DNA from: Campylobacter jejuni
GTDB lineage: Bacteria; Campylobacterota; Campylobacteria; Campylobacterales; Campylobacteraceae
Reading direction: 5' to 3'
DNA: 64,000 nucleotides
NCBI RefSeq assembly: GCF_001457695.1
Contig: NZ_LN831025.1
Location: forward strand, 992,001-1,056,000
Below, piece by piece: positions 45,971 to 55,282 of the stretch. The position numbers and the translations under genes were made by a program. Every line of letters begins with the position of its first letter. Within the stretch, counting starts at the first letter, position 1. The notes beneath the pieces were generated by a model, which worked only from the letters and a program-made list of their open reading frames with translations, ran no database searches and was not told the DNA's origin.

Positions 45971-47961
45971 TGGAAGCACTTAATCAAAAAAATAGTTTAA
46001 ATATTAGGCTTTTAAGTTCTAATAATATTCTTCTGCATAATCAAGAATTTAAGCTTTATGAAATAGCACAGGGCAATAAAAATGAAATCAAGACTATTTT
46101 TACAACCAATAGAATGGGGGAAGCTCATTTAAATGCTAGTGAAATTTTTAGCAAAGAAGCACAAAGCTTTGAATTAATTTTAAACCAATCTAGTGTTTAT
46201 AAAAACAAACCCATCTATAATCATAGATTTTTATTAAGAAGTTATGAGTATGGGCATTGGTGTGAAATAAAATTTGAAAGAAAGGCAGATAAAGGCTCTA
46301 TAAACTCTATTAGGCTAAAATCCAAAGAATTTACCTTAGAAAATAATGAAAAAATAGTGCGTAATTTCTATACTTTTGGCGATATAGTAGAATTTGAAGC
46401 TATTTATGAGGATACAAAAATCAAAGAAGAGCAAATTAAATGGGGTTATGTTTTTATTCAGGATAAAAACACCTTAGATAAGTTAAACAAAAACCAATTA
46501 ACTAATGACAAAAAGGAAAGTTCTTTATTTGATGAAGAAATTTTAAAAGATTGTTTTTATATTGAAAAAGAAGAAGATAAAGCCCTATTATCTTCTTCTA
46601 TCATTTATAGACATTTAGAAAACAACAAAGCTTATTGTGGAAAACATCTTAGTTTGCAACTACCAAACCCTAAAGACACACAAGAGCAAAAAACACTATT
46701 AGTCTTTGCTTATAAAGAAATACCCAATTATAATGCCTCTTATCTTATAAGAATTAATGATTATCCACAAATTACCATTGATTGCACTCTAGCAGAAACA
46801 CTAAGGGCACATACAAACAAAGATGAAATCTCAAGGCTTGGTTGGGGGGTAAGCTATATCTGTCAAAGATTATGGCATGATAATCCAAGTGATGCTAAAG
46901 AATTAAAAGATTTAACCTTTAGAAGCTCTACTTCACAAGATTTTATAGATACTATCCCTAATGAAACAATGAAAACAATAGTAAAGGAGATATTGCCTAG
47001 AGTAGAGATGCAACAATTAAAGACTGACAACACAAAATCAAGAGATAAAGCAAGATTTTATGCGGAATTAGATTGGGATAGTTTTTATATGAAGTTTCCT
47101 ATAATGCAAGAGCTAAAGGGCGAGTATATGAATCTCAAAAAGCTTTTTGGAGAAGAATCTGATTTTCAAAAACAATTCGAAGATTTTCTTAATGATACTT
47201 TACTAGATATAAAAAACATTAAAAATACACAAGAATATACAATGGCACTCAATATCCAAGCAATAAAAGAGAATAAGACGAAGAATGCAGAAGTCTTTAA
47301 GCTATATAAAAAAGAGGAAACACTCCCAGAAACTCATAAAGCTATAAAAGACTTACAAAAACCATCAGATATTATCGATAATAGTTTATATTTTCAAAGG
47401 TTTGATATAAAAAATGATGTGTTTTTACCGCATTTAGGCTTAAGTAAATTTGATGCATTTTCATTGCAAAACTCCATACAACATGAAAAAGAAGTTTTAG
47501 ATAAATTCCACTCTAACCCAAAATACAAGCAGAATTTTGCTCTATACTCTATCGCAGGGGCTTTTAATATCTTATATATACCAAGCCTTATACAAATCAC
47601 GAGAGTTACAAGATTCTATAATTACCATTCTTTATATGCTGCGTGCAAAAAGGTGCGTGCTTTTATCATTGATACTGTGAATTTTAATAATAATGGTAGC
47701 GATCAGCCTATTGGGGCATGGGATTATGAGAAGGTAGGATTTGATTTATATAATTCGATAATGCAATACCGAAATACAAAATTTCATTTTAAATATACCT
47801 CACCAAAATCATTCTTATTTCCCTTATATAATTCAGACTTTCTAAAAACAAAACAGTATTTTAATCTAGGCTTAGATTTCTTTTTATATAGCTCTACATT
47901 TTTGGATATGGATTTTAGTCATACGCAAATGCAAGATACTGCTTTTATAGTGGGGAAGTAA
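45970..47961 (+). CDS. Putative VgrG3-linked effector (DUF6402-like C-terminus)
   Basis: 663 residues. The N-terminus (NNILLHNQEFKLYEI, TNRMGEAHLNASEIF) resembles a beta-sandwich docking module, followed near 120-250 by a beta-rich region with EEQIKWGYVFIQDKN. The C-terminal ~130 residues (SDQPIGAWDYEKVGFDLY, PLYNSDFLKTKQYFNLGLDF) recall DUF6402 proteins seen beside vgrG genes; this is from memory and unverified. It is translationally coupled to vgrG3 (TAATG) and followed one base later by a membrane protein gene. This suggests an effector acting on the envelope with a membrane-bound immunity protein. Similar C-terminal ends recur downstream as scraps. Confidence 0.6.
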   Translation: MEALNQKNSLNIRLLSSNNILLHNQEFKLYEIAQGNKNEIKTIFTTNRMGEAHLNASEIFSKEAQSFELILNQSSVYKNKPIYNHRFLLRSYEYGHWCEIKFERKADKGSINSIRLKSKEFTLENNEKIVRNFYTFGDIVEFEAIYEDTKIKEEQIKWGYVFIQDKNTLDKLNKNQLTNDKKESSLFDEEILKDCFYIEKEEDKALLSSSIIYRHLENNKAYCGKHLSLQLPNPKDTQEQKTLLVFAYKEIPNYNASYLIRINDYPQITIDCTLAETLRAHTNKDEISRLGWGVSYICQRLWHDNPSDAKELKDLTFRSSTSQDFIDTIPNETMKTIVKEILPRVEMQQLKTDNTKSRDKARFYAELDWDSFYMKFPIMQELKGEYMNLKKLFGEESDFQKQFEDFLNDTLLDIKNIKNTQEYTMALNIQAIKENKTKNAEVFKLYKKEETLPETHKAIKDLQKPSDIIDNSLYFQRFDIKNDVFLPHLGLSKFDAFSLQNSIQHEKEVLDKFHSNPKYKQNFALYSIAGAFNILYIPSLIQITRVTRFYNYHSLYAACKKVRAFIIDTVNFNNNGSDQPIGAWDYEKVGFDLYNSIMQYRNTKFHFKYTSPKSFLFPLYNSDFLKTKQYFNLGLDFFLYSSTFLDMDFSHTQMQDTAFIVGK

Positions 47962-47962
47962 G

Positions 47963-48574
47963 ATGTTTTTTGCTGGTGGTGATTATGAGCCTTTTATATA
48001 TGGGCTTAGTCTTATTGCATACTATTTTCTACCCCTTTATTGTCTGACGCTTTTATTGTATAAATATAAGCCTCAATATGTGAATCTTACTCTACATATT
48101 GGAGCTTCAGTGTTGTTATACTTAGCTATGTGGGTAATATTTGTCGATACAACTATTATCAGCCTTTTTGAAATTTTTCAAATGTTTTTAATCCCCATTA
48201 TCTTGCAAATTATACATCTTACCTTTATACTCTATGCTATTATCTATACTTATTTTGATATGCAAAAGATTTCATTTACAAAGAGACTAGGCAGATATAT
48301 CGTTTCATTTTTTATTGGGATTGGACTACTTATCCTTTCTTTTGTAATGATGTATGCTATTGGATATTATATCAGCTCATGGTGTGATAGATATTATCTT
48401 AAAATCGATGAGAGAAATGAGGCGATTCGCACTATAACTTTTTATGTTCTTGTTGTGGTTTTTCCCAGTATAATTGCACTACTCCTTAGCTATATCCTCT
48501 ATAAAAATCATAAGTCATTTTTTACTAAGATTCTATATAGAATCTTATCTATGATAGGCAAGGACAAACCATAA
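47963..48574 (+). CDS. Polytopic membrane protein, putative immunity
   Basis: 203 residues with about five hydrophobic helices (for example IAYYFLPLYCLTLLLY, ASVLLYLAMWVIF, MFLIPIILQIIHLTFILYA, FFIGIGLLILSFVMMYA, VLVVVFPSIIALLLSYIL). It starts one base after the effector gene at 45970 and overlaps the next ORF as TAATG. An inner-membrane protein directly behind a T6SS effector is the usual layout for immunity to an envelope-targeting toxin. Inference from context only. Confidence 0.6.
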   Translation: MFFAGGDYEPFIYGLSLIAYYFLPLYCLTLLLYKYKPQYVNLTLHIGASVLLYLAMWVIFVDTTIISLFEIFQMFLIPIILQIIHLTFILYAIIYTYFDMQKISFTKRLGRYIVSFFIGIGLLILSFVMMYAIGYYISSWCDRYYLKIDERNEAIRTITFYVLVVVFPSIIALLLSYILYKNHKSFFTKILYRILSMIGKDKP

Positions 48575-48756
48575 TGCAAAAACTTATATATCAAAACCAC
48601 GACTACCAACAAATACAAATCCAACAAACACAGAAACATTTCAATCTTGGTTGTGATTTTATAGTTACAAGCAAAGGTTTTAAAAATATTAAGATTCCAA
48701 ATAATTTGGATATAAAGAATCTATTGAGGATTATAGTAAAAAGTGAGGCGAGATAA
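48574..48756 (+). pseudogene. C-terminal scrap of a DUF6402-like effector
   Basis: A 60-codon ORF between two membrane-protein genes. Its core QTQKHFNLGCDF aligns with KTKQYFNLGLDF near the end of the 45970 effector, with similar flanks (YQNHDYQQ versus YNSDFL). It is best read as the tip of a second effector allele left behind when the front was replaced. It keeps an ATG by chance of the TAATG junction, so a short peptide may still be made. Confidence 0.5.
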
Positions 48757-49199
48757 TGACTGATGGATTTGGGTTTTTAGCATATGTCTTTACATTGCCT
48801 GTATTGATTCTTGGTGGTATATCTTATGTATGTATAGTATTTTTGATAAGATTTCAAAGCTTTTGTGGGTTTGTATGTTCAAAAAGTTTTTGGATTGCTT
48901 GGCTTTTTTCATATTATTTATTATTTTTGATTATCTGCATTACTTGTAAATGGGAGTTATTAATAATGTATATCTGTGGTATTTCTTTACCTTTGGTATA
49001 TTTTTTAAGAAAATTTTTTATGCAATCACATTCAAATCTAGCTCTAAACGAATTTTCATTATGGATTATCCCAATGAGTATTTTCTCTCTTTGTATTCAT
49101 AGTAGCCTGTGCGTTGCTATTGCATGGATGTTAATATTTTTTCAAACAAATTATGATACCCAAACACTTCAATCTTGGCTTAGATTTCTTTTTATATAG
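48756..49199 (+). CDS. Polytopic membrane protein, putative orphan immunity
   Basis: 147 residues with four hydrophobic stretches (FLAYVFTLPVLILGGISYVCIVFLI, FWIAWLFSYYLLFLIICITC, LIMYICGISLPLVYFL, WIIPMSIFSLCIHSSLCVAIAWMLIF). It follows the effector scrap at 48574 as the 47963 gene follows the full effector. Its last ~15 codons run out of frame into another copy of the effector C-terminal sequence, so the natural C-terminus may have been lost. Confidence 0.55.
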   Translation: MTDGFGFLAYVFTLPVLILGGISYVCIVFLIRFQSFCGFVCSKSFWIAWLFSYYLLFLIICITCKWELLIMYICGISLPLVYFLRKFFMQSHSNLALNEFSLWIIPMSIFSLCIHSSLCVAIAWMLIFFQTNYDTQTLQSWLRFLFI

Positions 49200-49233
49200 C
49201 TCTATATTTTTAGATATTGTGCTAGAGGAGTAG
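49153..49233 (+). pseudogene. Third scrap of DUF6402-like effector C-terminus
   Basis: In the frame MIPKHFNLGLDFFLYSS followed by IFLDIVLEE and TAG, this matches FNLGLDFFLYSSTFLDM of the 45970 effector; the DNA from 49180 to 49210 is nearly the same as 47870-47905. It overlaps the end of the 48756 gene in another frame. Together with 48574-48756 it makes a row of toxin tips separated by membrane-protein genes. Confidence 0.55.
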
Positions 49234-49283
49234 TTATTATGTTTGAAGCGACAAAAAATACAGAGTAAATTAAAGGAGTTCTT

Positions 49284-49532
49284 ATGCAAAAGTTTTTAAT
49301 AGTTTTAAGGATTTGTGTTACTTTAAGTATTAATATTAATGCTCAATCTCCAGAAGAAGCTAAACCTAGGTTTAATTGTGCTAAAGCAAAAAGCAAGGTT
49401 GAAAAGATGATTTGTAGTGATAAAAGTGGGGAGTTACAAAAACTTGATAGATTATATTCTAAACTCTATTTTTCAATACTAAAGAGTATCCCTAAAGATA
49501 CAAAAAGGGGCAAAAAACAAGAGAAAAACTGA
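49284..49532 (+). CDS. LprI-like (DUF1311) small secreted protein, possibly truncated
   Basis: 82 residues with an N-terminal signal-like segment ending near ININAQS, then FNCAKAKSKVEKMICSDKSG and ELQKLDRLYSKLY, the pattern of the LprI/DUF1311 family (Cys pair, IC, then LxxLDxxL...Y). The family includes lysozyme inhibitors. The expected longer C-terminal part is missing; frames after the stop show possible continuation (EKLKYFNHS), so it may be frameshifted. AAAGGAG lies upstream of ATG. In a T6SS locus it could be an immunity remnant against a peptidoglycan-degrading effector. Confidence 0.55.
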   Translation: MQKFLIVLRICVTLSININAQSPEEAKPRFNCAKAKSKVEKMICSDKSGELQKLDRLYSKLYFSILKSIPKDTKRGKKQEKN

Positions 49533-49711
49533 AATATTTTAATCATTCTGTTATGAGTAATAGAAATATATTTCAATGCTATTTTGCAAAATAATATAAA
49601 AATCTACAACCAAAATCCTGAAAATATCAACCAAAAACTTAATGAAAATATGGTTTTTGAGCTTGCAGATAATGAAGCAAAAGAAGTTAAAAAATCATTT
49701 CTTTTGAGAAA

Positions 49712-51708
49712 ATGCATAATCTAAGAAAAAAACTTCAAAAATGGAATGCAAACTATCTTACTTCTTTTAGTAAGACAGAATTAACCAATCCACAAGAGTT
49801 TATTCCCTTATTGTCTATTTATTATCAGCGTCCAGCAAGATTTAACCCAGAGAGTGGACTCATCTTGCTTCAAAAAACCCTTAAAGATAAGAATAGATTC
49901 TTAGCGTGGTTTTCTGTGCGTTATTATGCTGATATACGACAATTCAAAAACCCTTATTATTCTCGCAGAATCCAAGAAGCCACTATGTTTGGCTTAAGCA
50001 ATAAGAATCAAAATAATAATATTGAATATTTTTCAACAAGTCTTGATATTTTCTCTTATCTTAATTTTAACTTTAGAGAAGCCAATGCCAAGCAAGGACT
50101 GAAGCTGTCAGATAAATACACTTACCTTTCTTTTATGCAAACTTATAAGAAATGCAAAGAAGTTGATGAAAAAGCAGAGTATCTCTTAAGAGAATACAAT
50201 ACATATTATACTAAAGACAAACACTATTATTCTTATGTTGCTAAAGAAGAATTTCAGGGTATAGCTGATATTCTCTCCCCCTATCTATCCTACCTAAACA
50301 CCCTCACTCAAAAAAATTTTAGCTTAGATAATATTTATTGTATTGCTAATTATTGTGAGAATTTAGGCGCTAATAAATTGGATAATGTTGCCTTGCTTAA
50401 TAAAACTTTAAGACAAAAGTTTGAAAAACTAGAAGCAAATACACCCCATAATATTCTTATCCTCTATCCAAATCCCACTCCATCTATTATACAAATAGAA
50501 CAACCTAAAAATACTTTTATTACCCTACTTATAGGAGCAAAAGCAAAAATAGATTGCACTAAATTGATAGAAGATCAATGTGAGCTAATGTATTTAAAAT
50601 ATGATCCAACACAAGAAGAACAACAAGCAATTAATCCACAAGCTTTTTCTTGTAGCACCCAAGAAGAACTTATTTTAAAAAAAGAAAATGAAATATACTT
50701 TAAAGCAGTAAAAAACAATATATCATATTTTATTAATAAAAACGATGGAATTTTAAAAGTTGCTCTTACTGGCAATGAAGAAAATGCTATAGAATTATAC
50801 AGTTTTGCTAAAGAAAATCAATTTAAAATTTTACAAGATAAAGCTTCAAAGATGCTAAAAATCTATTTAAAACTAGAAAGATATAGTAGCGAAGAGATTT
50901 TATCGCATAGAGGGGGAAATTTTGAATTAACACTTAATAATCTTAAGATTTTAGATAAAAATGGAAATAATCATGAAACCATCACTAAAATATTTCTTCA
51001 TAATTGTGAGAATAGAAGGATTTATGAAAGTTTAAAGCTAGAGTATCAAGAAGGCATTTATAAGAGCAGTTTTAAAATTGATTTAATTTTAGATGAAAAC
51101 TCTTCTTTTTTTAAAAGGGCTACAAAATGTATTATAGCTACAAAAACCTTAGAAGGCTTTAGCACAAGTCAAATACATAAAATTGGAAATGTGGCAATAG
51201 TCTCTTTAAACTCTGCAGATAAGCAAGGAGGTTATTATACTTTTACAAATAAAGTAAGCATGCAAGATTTTGGAGAAAATCTTTATTTAGATACTGAGGC
51301 AAATGGATATGAAAAACAAATAAAAAATTCAAGAAAGAATTTATATATCACAAGTTTGCAAGCTTATAAAGAAAAAGAACAGCAAAATACTACTGATAAA
51401 ATCCCTTACAATGAAACTATTTTTATTAGAGCCTACTTAAATAATGAGGAGAAATTTTTCTTCGATGAGTCAATTAAATGGGCATATTGTATAAAAAAGA
51501 AGAGGAATTAGAATGCAATCAATCTAAAATTAAAATTTTAGAAAATCTTCAAGGAAATGATATAACCTTTAATACTTCTATGCTTTCACAAGATGATAGG
51601 AATAAACTTTATAATATGAATGAAAAATATCAATTAATCTTATTTGCTTATTTTAGTGCAACTGCATTTAAAACAACACAAGGAATAACGCATTTAGTGT
51701 TAAAATGA
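49712..51708 (+). pseudogene. Effector-like gene split by an A-run frameshift
   Basis: The first frame gives 599 residues (49712-51511). The second frame continues from about 51490 to 51708. At the A6 run 51493-51498 the reading changes from WAYCIKKKRN-stop to KEEELECNQSKIKILENL; one added A would restore a ~665-residue protein. The joined region NETIFIRAYLNNEEKFFFDE and SIKWAYCI then YQLILFAYFS matches the Ig-like region of the 45970 effector (IKWGYVFI then LLVFAYKE). Its end runs into the vgrG fragment, so the natural C-terminus is also lost. The N-terminal 400 residues have no recognised domain. Confidence 0.6.
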
Positions 51709-51741
51709 CTAAAGATTTAAACTATACAAAACAAAGCCATT

Positions 51742-52482
51742 GAACTTACCCTCTCAAATATAAAAGATAAAGAACAAATTTATTTAAAAGCCCAAAAGGA
51801 TTATGATGAATTAGTACAACATAATTTCACTCAAAGAATTTTAAATGATAAAGATTCTATAGTGGATGGAATTTATAATGAAAGGATTAAAAAGGTTCAT
51901 ACTCAAACCATAGACTTAGCTAAAAATGTCAATGTAGGAGGAGAATACTTAACTAATGTAGGTTTATCTAAAGATACCATAGTAGGATTAAGCAATACCT
52001 TAAATGTAGGAGTAGATAATAAAGTAAGAGTGGCTAAAAACTCTCATGAGTTTGTAGGAGAAAACAAAGATATAGAAATAGGTGCTAATCAAAATACTAT
52101 TATCCATAAAGATGAGATAAGGAATGTGAAGGGAAATAAAAAGGAAGTGGTTGAGGGGCATTATGATATTAATGTCAGTGATAAAATGCAAGTGTTAAGC
52201 GAGAAAGAGATGGATTATAAAAGCAAAGACAATATTCTTTTTACAAGTAATGAATCCATAGGATTTGAAAGTGATAAAAATACAAGCATGGTAGCTGATA
52301 ATATCACAACTTACGCAAAAACTATTCATGAGTTAAAAGCCGATAGCGAAGCGACTATACAGGTAGGAGAAACAATTATTAATGCAAAACCTGATTGTGT
52401 TATCATTAAAGCAGGTGGAGTAGAAGTAATTATAGACTCTAATGGACTTGTGGTTAAAGGTGGAGAGCTTAAAGCAGAGTAA
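51742..52482 (+). pseudogene. vgrG: Headless vgrG fragment (C-terminal spike only)
   Basis: From GAACTTACCC at 51742 the sequence copies vgrG3 codons from residue ~593 in frame, identical for 432 bases to 52173, and then diverges to its own tail (VSDKMQVLSEKEMDYKSK), ending VEVIIDSNGLVVKGGELKAE. No hub or OB-fold and no ATG exist; a GTG at 51862 could start 206 residues, without an obvious ribosome-binding site. It cannot form a spike alone. It marks where a fourth vgrG module was joined to foreign effector DNA, or can act as a donor of a new tail by recombination with vgrG3. Confidence 0.8.
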
Positions 52483-52492
52483 AGGATAAACA

Positions 52493-53266
52493 ATAAAAAA
52501 ACCTTTTTACAAACTTAAAAGATTTTATATACCTTGTGGTGTGCTTATAGCTTTGATTATTTTTATAAGCTTAACTTATCATTTTTTACAACGCCCTTTA
52601 GAGCTTATCTTTTGGGATAGATATTATTATGAAAAAGAAAAGCAAATTGTAGATAGTATATTTGATTTATCTACTGATAGCAAAGAAGAATTTAAAAAAG
52701 TTTTTAAAGAACAAAACTTAAATGAAGAATTAAAAACAAATCAAAAAGAATTATTAAATTATATGCATCATTTCAAAAGAGATTTTAAATTTATGCAAAT
52801 TTTAGGTTTGGATAATGCTTATTTAGTAGCTCTTAAAAATAAGGATGTATTGTTTGGTTTGCAAATGCAAAACAATCTTGATTATTTTTATCTCGCATCC
52901 AATAGCACTGATTTGGAAGAAATTAATAATTATTTAAATGTTGCGGATGAATTGCTTGTCTTTATGAGTGAAATTGAAAAATTACCATCTAAGTATAATC
53001 CAGGTAAAATAATGTTTGAGTTTACTTTTGTAAATTACAACACTTTGTTTTTTGGATTTACTTTAGATATAAATTTTATGTGTTCTATACCTCAAAAAGA
53101 ACAATTATTAGATAATATGATAAATTCTTATGAAAAAATGAATTTATTTCATGATGTGGATTTAAAATTTCAAGACGAAGAATTATACGAAGCAATATAT
53201 GGCGCTAAAAAACCTAATCATCTAATAAATTTTGCTAAAGGAAGATTGAATGCATGCGGAAGATAA
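52493..53266 (+). CDS. Membrane-anchored protein, putative immunity, non-ATG start
   Basis: The reading frame after the upstream stop (52487) starts effectively at ATA 52493, seven bases after AAAGGA, giving a ~257-residue protein KKPFYKLKRFYIPCGVLIAL with one N-terminal transmembrane helix and a soluble domain. A GTG at 52541 would give 241 residues but would cut the helix and the basic leader. The paralog scrap at 62991 starts with GTG at the equivalent place, which supports the upstream start. It lies beside putative pore-forming effectors; immunity is inferred from topology and position. Confidence 0.55.
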   Translation: MKKPFYKLKRFYIPCGVLIALIIFISLTYHFLQRPLELIFWDRYYYEKEKQIVDSIFDLSTDSKEEFKKVFKEQNLNEELKTNQKELLNYMHHFKRDFKFMQILGLDNAYLVALKNKDVLFGLQMQNNLDYFYLASNSTDLEEINNYLNVADELLVFMSEIEKLPSKYNPGKIMFEFTFVNYNTLFFGFTLDINFMCSIPQKEQLLDNMINSYEKMNLFHDVDLKFQDEELYEAIYGAKKPNHLINFAKGRLNACGR

Positions 53267-53306
53267 TTTAAATTTTAGATACAATATTATAAATTAAGGA
53301 GTAATT

Positions 53307-53981
53307 ATGAATTTATTTTACAAAATTTATTTTTTTATTTTATACCACCCTATAAAAGCTTTTTTTATTCTTGTCCTTATTGTGAGTTCTTTTTCTTTTG
53401 TTGATAAATTTATTCTACCTAAAAAAGAAAGGGAGCTATCTCCAATTATACAAATTGTAATAAAAGATTCTGAAAGCATCCCTGATTATATAAGCAATAC
53501 CAAAAGCAAAGAAGTTTTTCTTTCCCAAAACCCAAGCTTAAAAGATTTATTTGAAAAAATGGCCACAGAATATCCTTTAAAATCAGGACTTAATTTTGGA
53601 AAACCTGAATACATTGCAGGAGTTGCCACTGTAGAAAAGGATTGGGGAGAATATATGGAAAAAATTTTAAAAGAAGATAGCGAAGAGCTCTTGAAAAAAG
53701 CTAACTCTTGTAAAATTATAGATGTAAAAAGTAAAATGCAATGTTTTATAGAAAAGATAAATTATGTTTTTAAGATTATAGACTCTCAAAGTGAAAATTG
53801 CACTCTTAATCTTATTAATAATAAAGATTTTTATAATAATCTTTATGAAGTAATTTACTTTGCTTTTTATGATGATGAATACGATAAAAATTTGAAAAAA
53901 GAAGAATATTTCTTTTCAAAAGCTTACTATGCAGCAAGGGTTTATTTTTTAGCAAACAAACAATGCTTCATAATGGAGTAA
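53307..53981 (+). CDS. Membrane-anchored protein, putative immunity
   Basis: 224 residues, ATG after AAGGAG. One N-terminal transmembrane helix (FILYHPIKAFFILVLIVSSF) and a soluble domain with four Cys (NSCKIID, MQCFIEK, ENCTLN, KQCF) that would lie in the periplasm. It precedes the effector-like gene at 53986 by four bases. Topology and context fit an immunity protein against a periplasm- or membrane-acting toxin; no family recognised. Confidence 0.55.
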   Translation: MNLFYKIYFFILYHPIKAFFILVLIVSSFSFVDKFILPKKERELSPIIQIVIKDSESIPDYISNTKSKEVFLSQNPSLKDLFEKMATEYPLKSGLNFGKPEYIAGVATVEKDWGEYMEKILKEDSEELLKKANSCKIIDVKSKMQCFIEKINYVFKIIDSQSENCTLNLINNKDFYNNLYEVIYFAFYDDEYDKNLKKEEYFFSKAYYAARVYFLANKQCFIME

Positions 53982-53985
53982 AATA

Positions 53986-55161
53986 ATGGCTAGCTTAAGC
54001 GAATTAAGAGAATCATTGACTTATGTCATACCACTACAAGAATTGTTAGAAAACGAAGATATTCTAGGAGAAGCTGTTAATAGATATATTAAAAAATCAC
54101 TTAGCCATCTGGATTTAGTAACAAATTTTATAGAATCAGAAGAAGTATATCATAAGACTAAGAATTTTAGAAAAGCTGTAGTTCATTTTACAAGTAATTT
54201 AGTTAGCGGCCCAATTATTGCAGTAGGTATTGTAGGTGGCATAAGAACTGGTCAAGTAGAAGTTGCTGTAATTACAATTATTTATGCAAATGATATTCCT
54301 GTCGCAATCGAGAATGCAACCAATAAAGCTTTCGACATTTATGATAATACTTTAGATGCAACATTAAAATTTATTTTTGATGGTATAGCTTCTCGCATAA
54401 TAACAAATTTTCTTAATTCTACATATGAAAAATTTCTTGCACCAAGAAATTTTAAGCAAATTTGCAATAGTCCAGAAGAATGTCAAATTTTACAACAAGA
54501 TAATTTTCAAATTCTCATAAACGGTTTATCCCTCTTCACCCCACACCCCTACCCTAGCTATTCTAAAGAATACGAATTTGTCCTAGCAAAGAAAAAAGAA
54601 CTTATAACTAAAACAAGCATAGCTTCTAATTCCTATAATTTTATGGATGAAGAGTATTTAAAAAACATACAAGATTTACAAGAACAAGATCAAATCATTG
54701 ATCAAGAAGAACAAAAATATCAACTTGCTTTAAAACTTTACAAAGAAGATAGTAAAATCAAAAATGAGATTTTTAATTCTTTATTTAAATCCTTAAATGA
54801 AAATCTAAGCTTTCAATTAAAACAAGAAAGAAATACTTTTTTAAATCCAAATCAAAGTTTAAACATTATCGCTACTAAAAAATACTCATTAAAGACTTTA
54901 AATTTACAAGATATTGATAATATTAATATCAACTCAGAATTTGCTTATTTAAGAACTTTGTTTTTATGTGAAGCTTTTTTAGTTTTAGATAATAATGATG
55001 AAGCTTTATTAAATGAAAAAATAGCTAAAGAAATTTTAGAATATGATGAAGATGAATATATTCTTTTTATTTTCCACAAAGCCAAACTAAACGATACTTA
55101 TTTAAAAGCAAGAAAAGAGCTTTATAAAAGTATTGATGAATTTAAAAAAACTTGGCTTTAA
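53986..55161 (+). CDS. Putative membrane-acting effector, 3' end frameshifted
   Basis: 391 residues. A glycine-rich hydrophobic region at about 70-110 (SGPIIAVGIVGGI, EVAVITIIYAN) could form a membrane hairpin. Residues ~305-388 (INSEFAYLRTLFLCEAFLVL, KAKLNDTYLKARKELYKS) are paralogous to residues ~275-350 of the 56133 product. At the A7 run 55144-55150 the frame ends; with six A the reading continues as GFKDLENAYQTYINSL and stops near 55237. So the gene may have lost a C-terminal part of ~25 residues. Pore formation is inferred from hydrophobicity and paralogy. Confidence 0.55.
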   Translation: MASLSELRESLTYVIPLQELLENEDILGEAVNRYIKKSLSHLDLVTNFIESEEVYHKTKNFRKAVVHFTSNLVSGPIIAVGIVGGIRTGQVEVAVITIIYANDIPVAIENATNKAFDIYDNTLDATLKFIFDGIASRIITNFLNSTYEKFLAPRNFKQICNSPEECQILQQDNFQILINGLSLFTPHPYPSYSKEYEFVLAKKKELITKTSIASNSYNFMDEEYLKNIQDLQEQDQIIDQEEQKYQLALKLYKEDSKIKNEIFNSLFKSLNENLSFQLKQERNTFLNPNQSLNIIATKKYSLKTLNLQDIDNININSEFAYLRTLFLCEAFLVLDNNDEALLNEKIAKEILEYDEDEYILFIFHKAKLNDTYLKARKELYKSIDEFKKTWL

Positions 55162-55241
55162 AGATTTAGAAAATGCTTATCAAACTTATATTAATTCTTT
55201 GATTGTAAATAAAAAAATAAAGATGACAATTTTATAATTAA

Positions 55242-55250
55242 TGTTATAAT
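55242..55250 (+). promoter_or_regulatory. Extended -10 promoter ahead of the split immunity-like gene
   Basis: TGTTATAAT at 55242-55250, with AAGGA at 55270-55274 before the TTG start at 55283. It would allow separate transcription of the putative immunity gene. Confidence 0.45.
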
Positions 55251-55282
55251 GCAAAATAATATTATTTTTAAGGATAAAACCT

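Noticed and set aside
51862-52482. GTG-initiated 206-residue protein as a functional small VgrG
   Set aside because: It lacks the hub and OB-fold, has no ribosome-binding site, and the homologous frame is open further upstream to 51742; it is a fragment.
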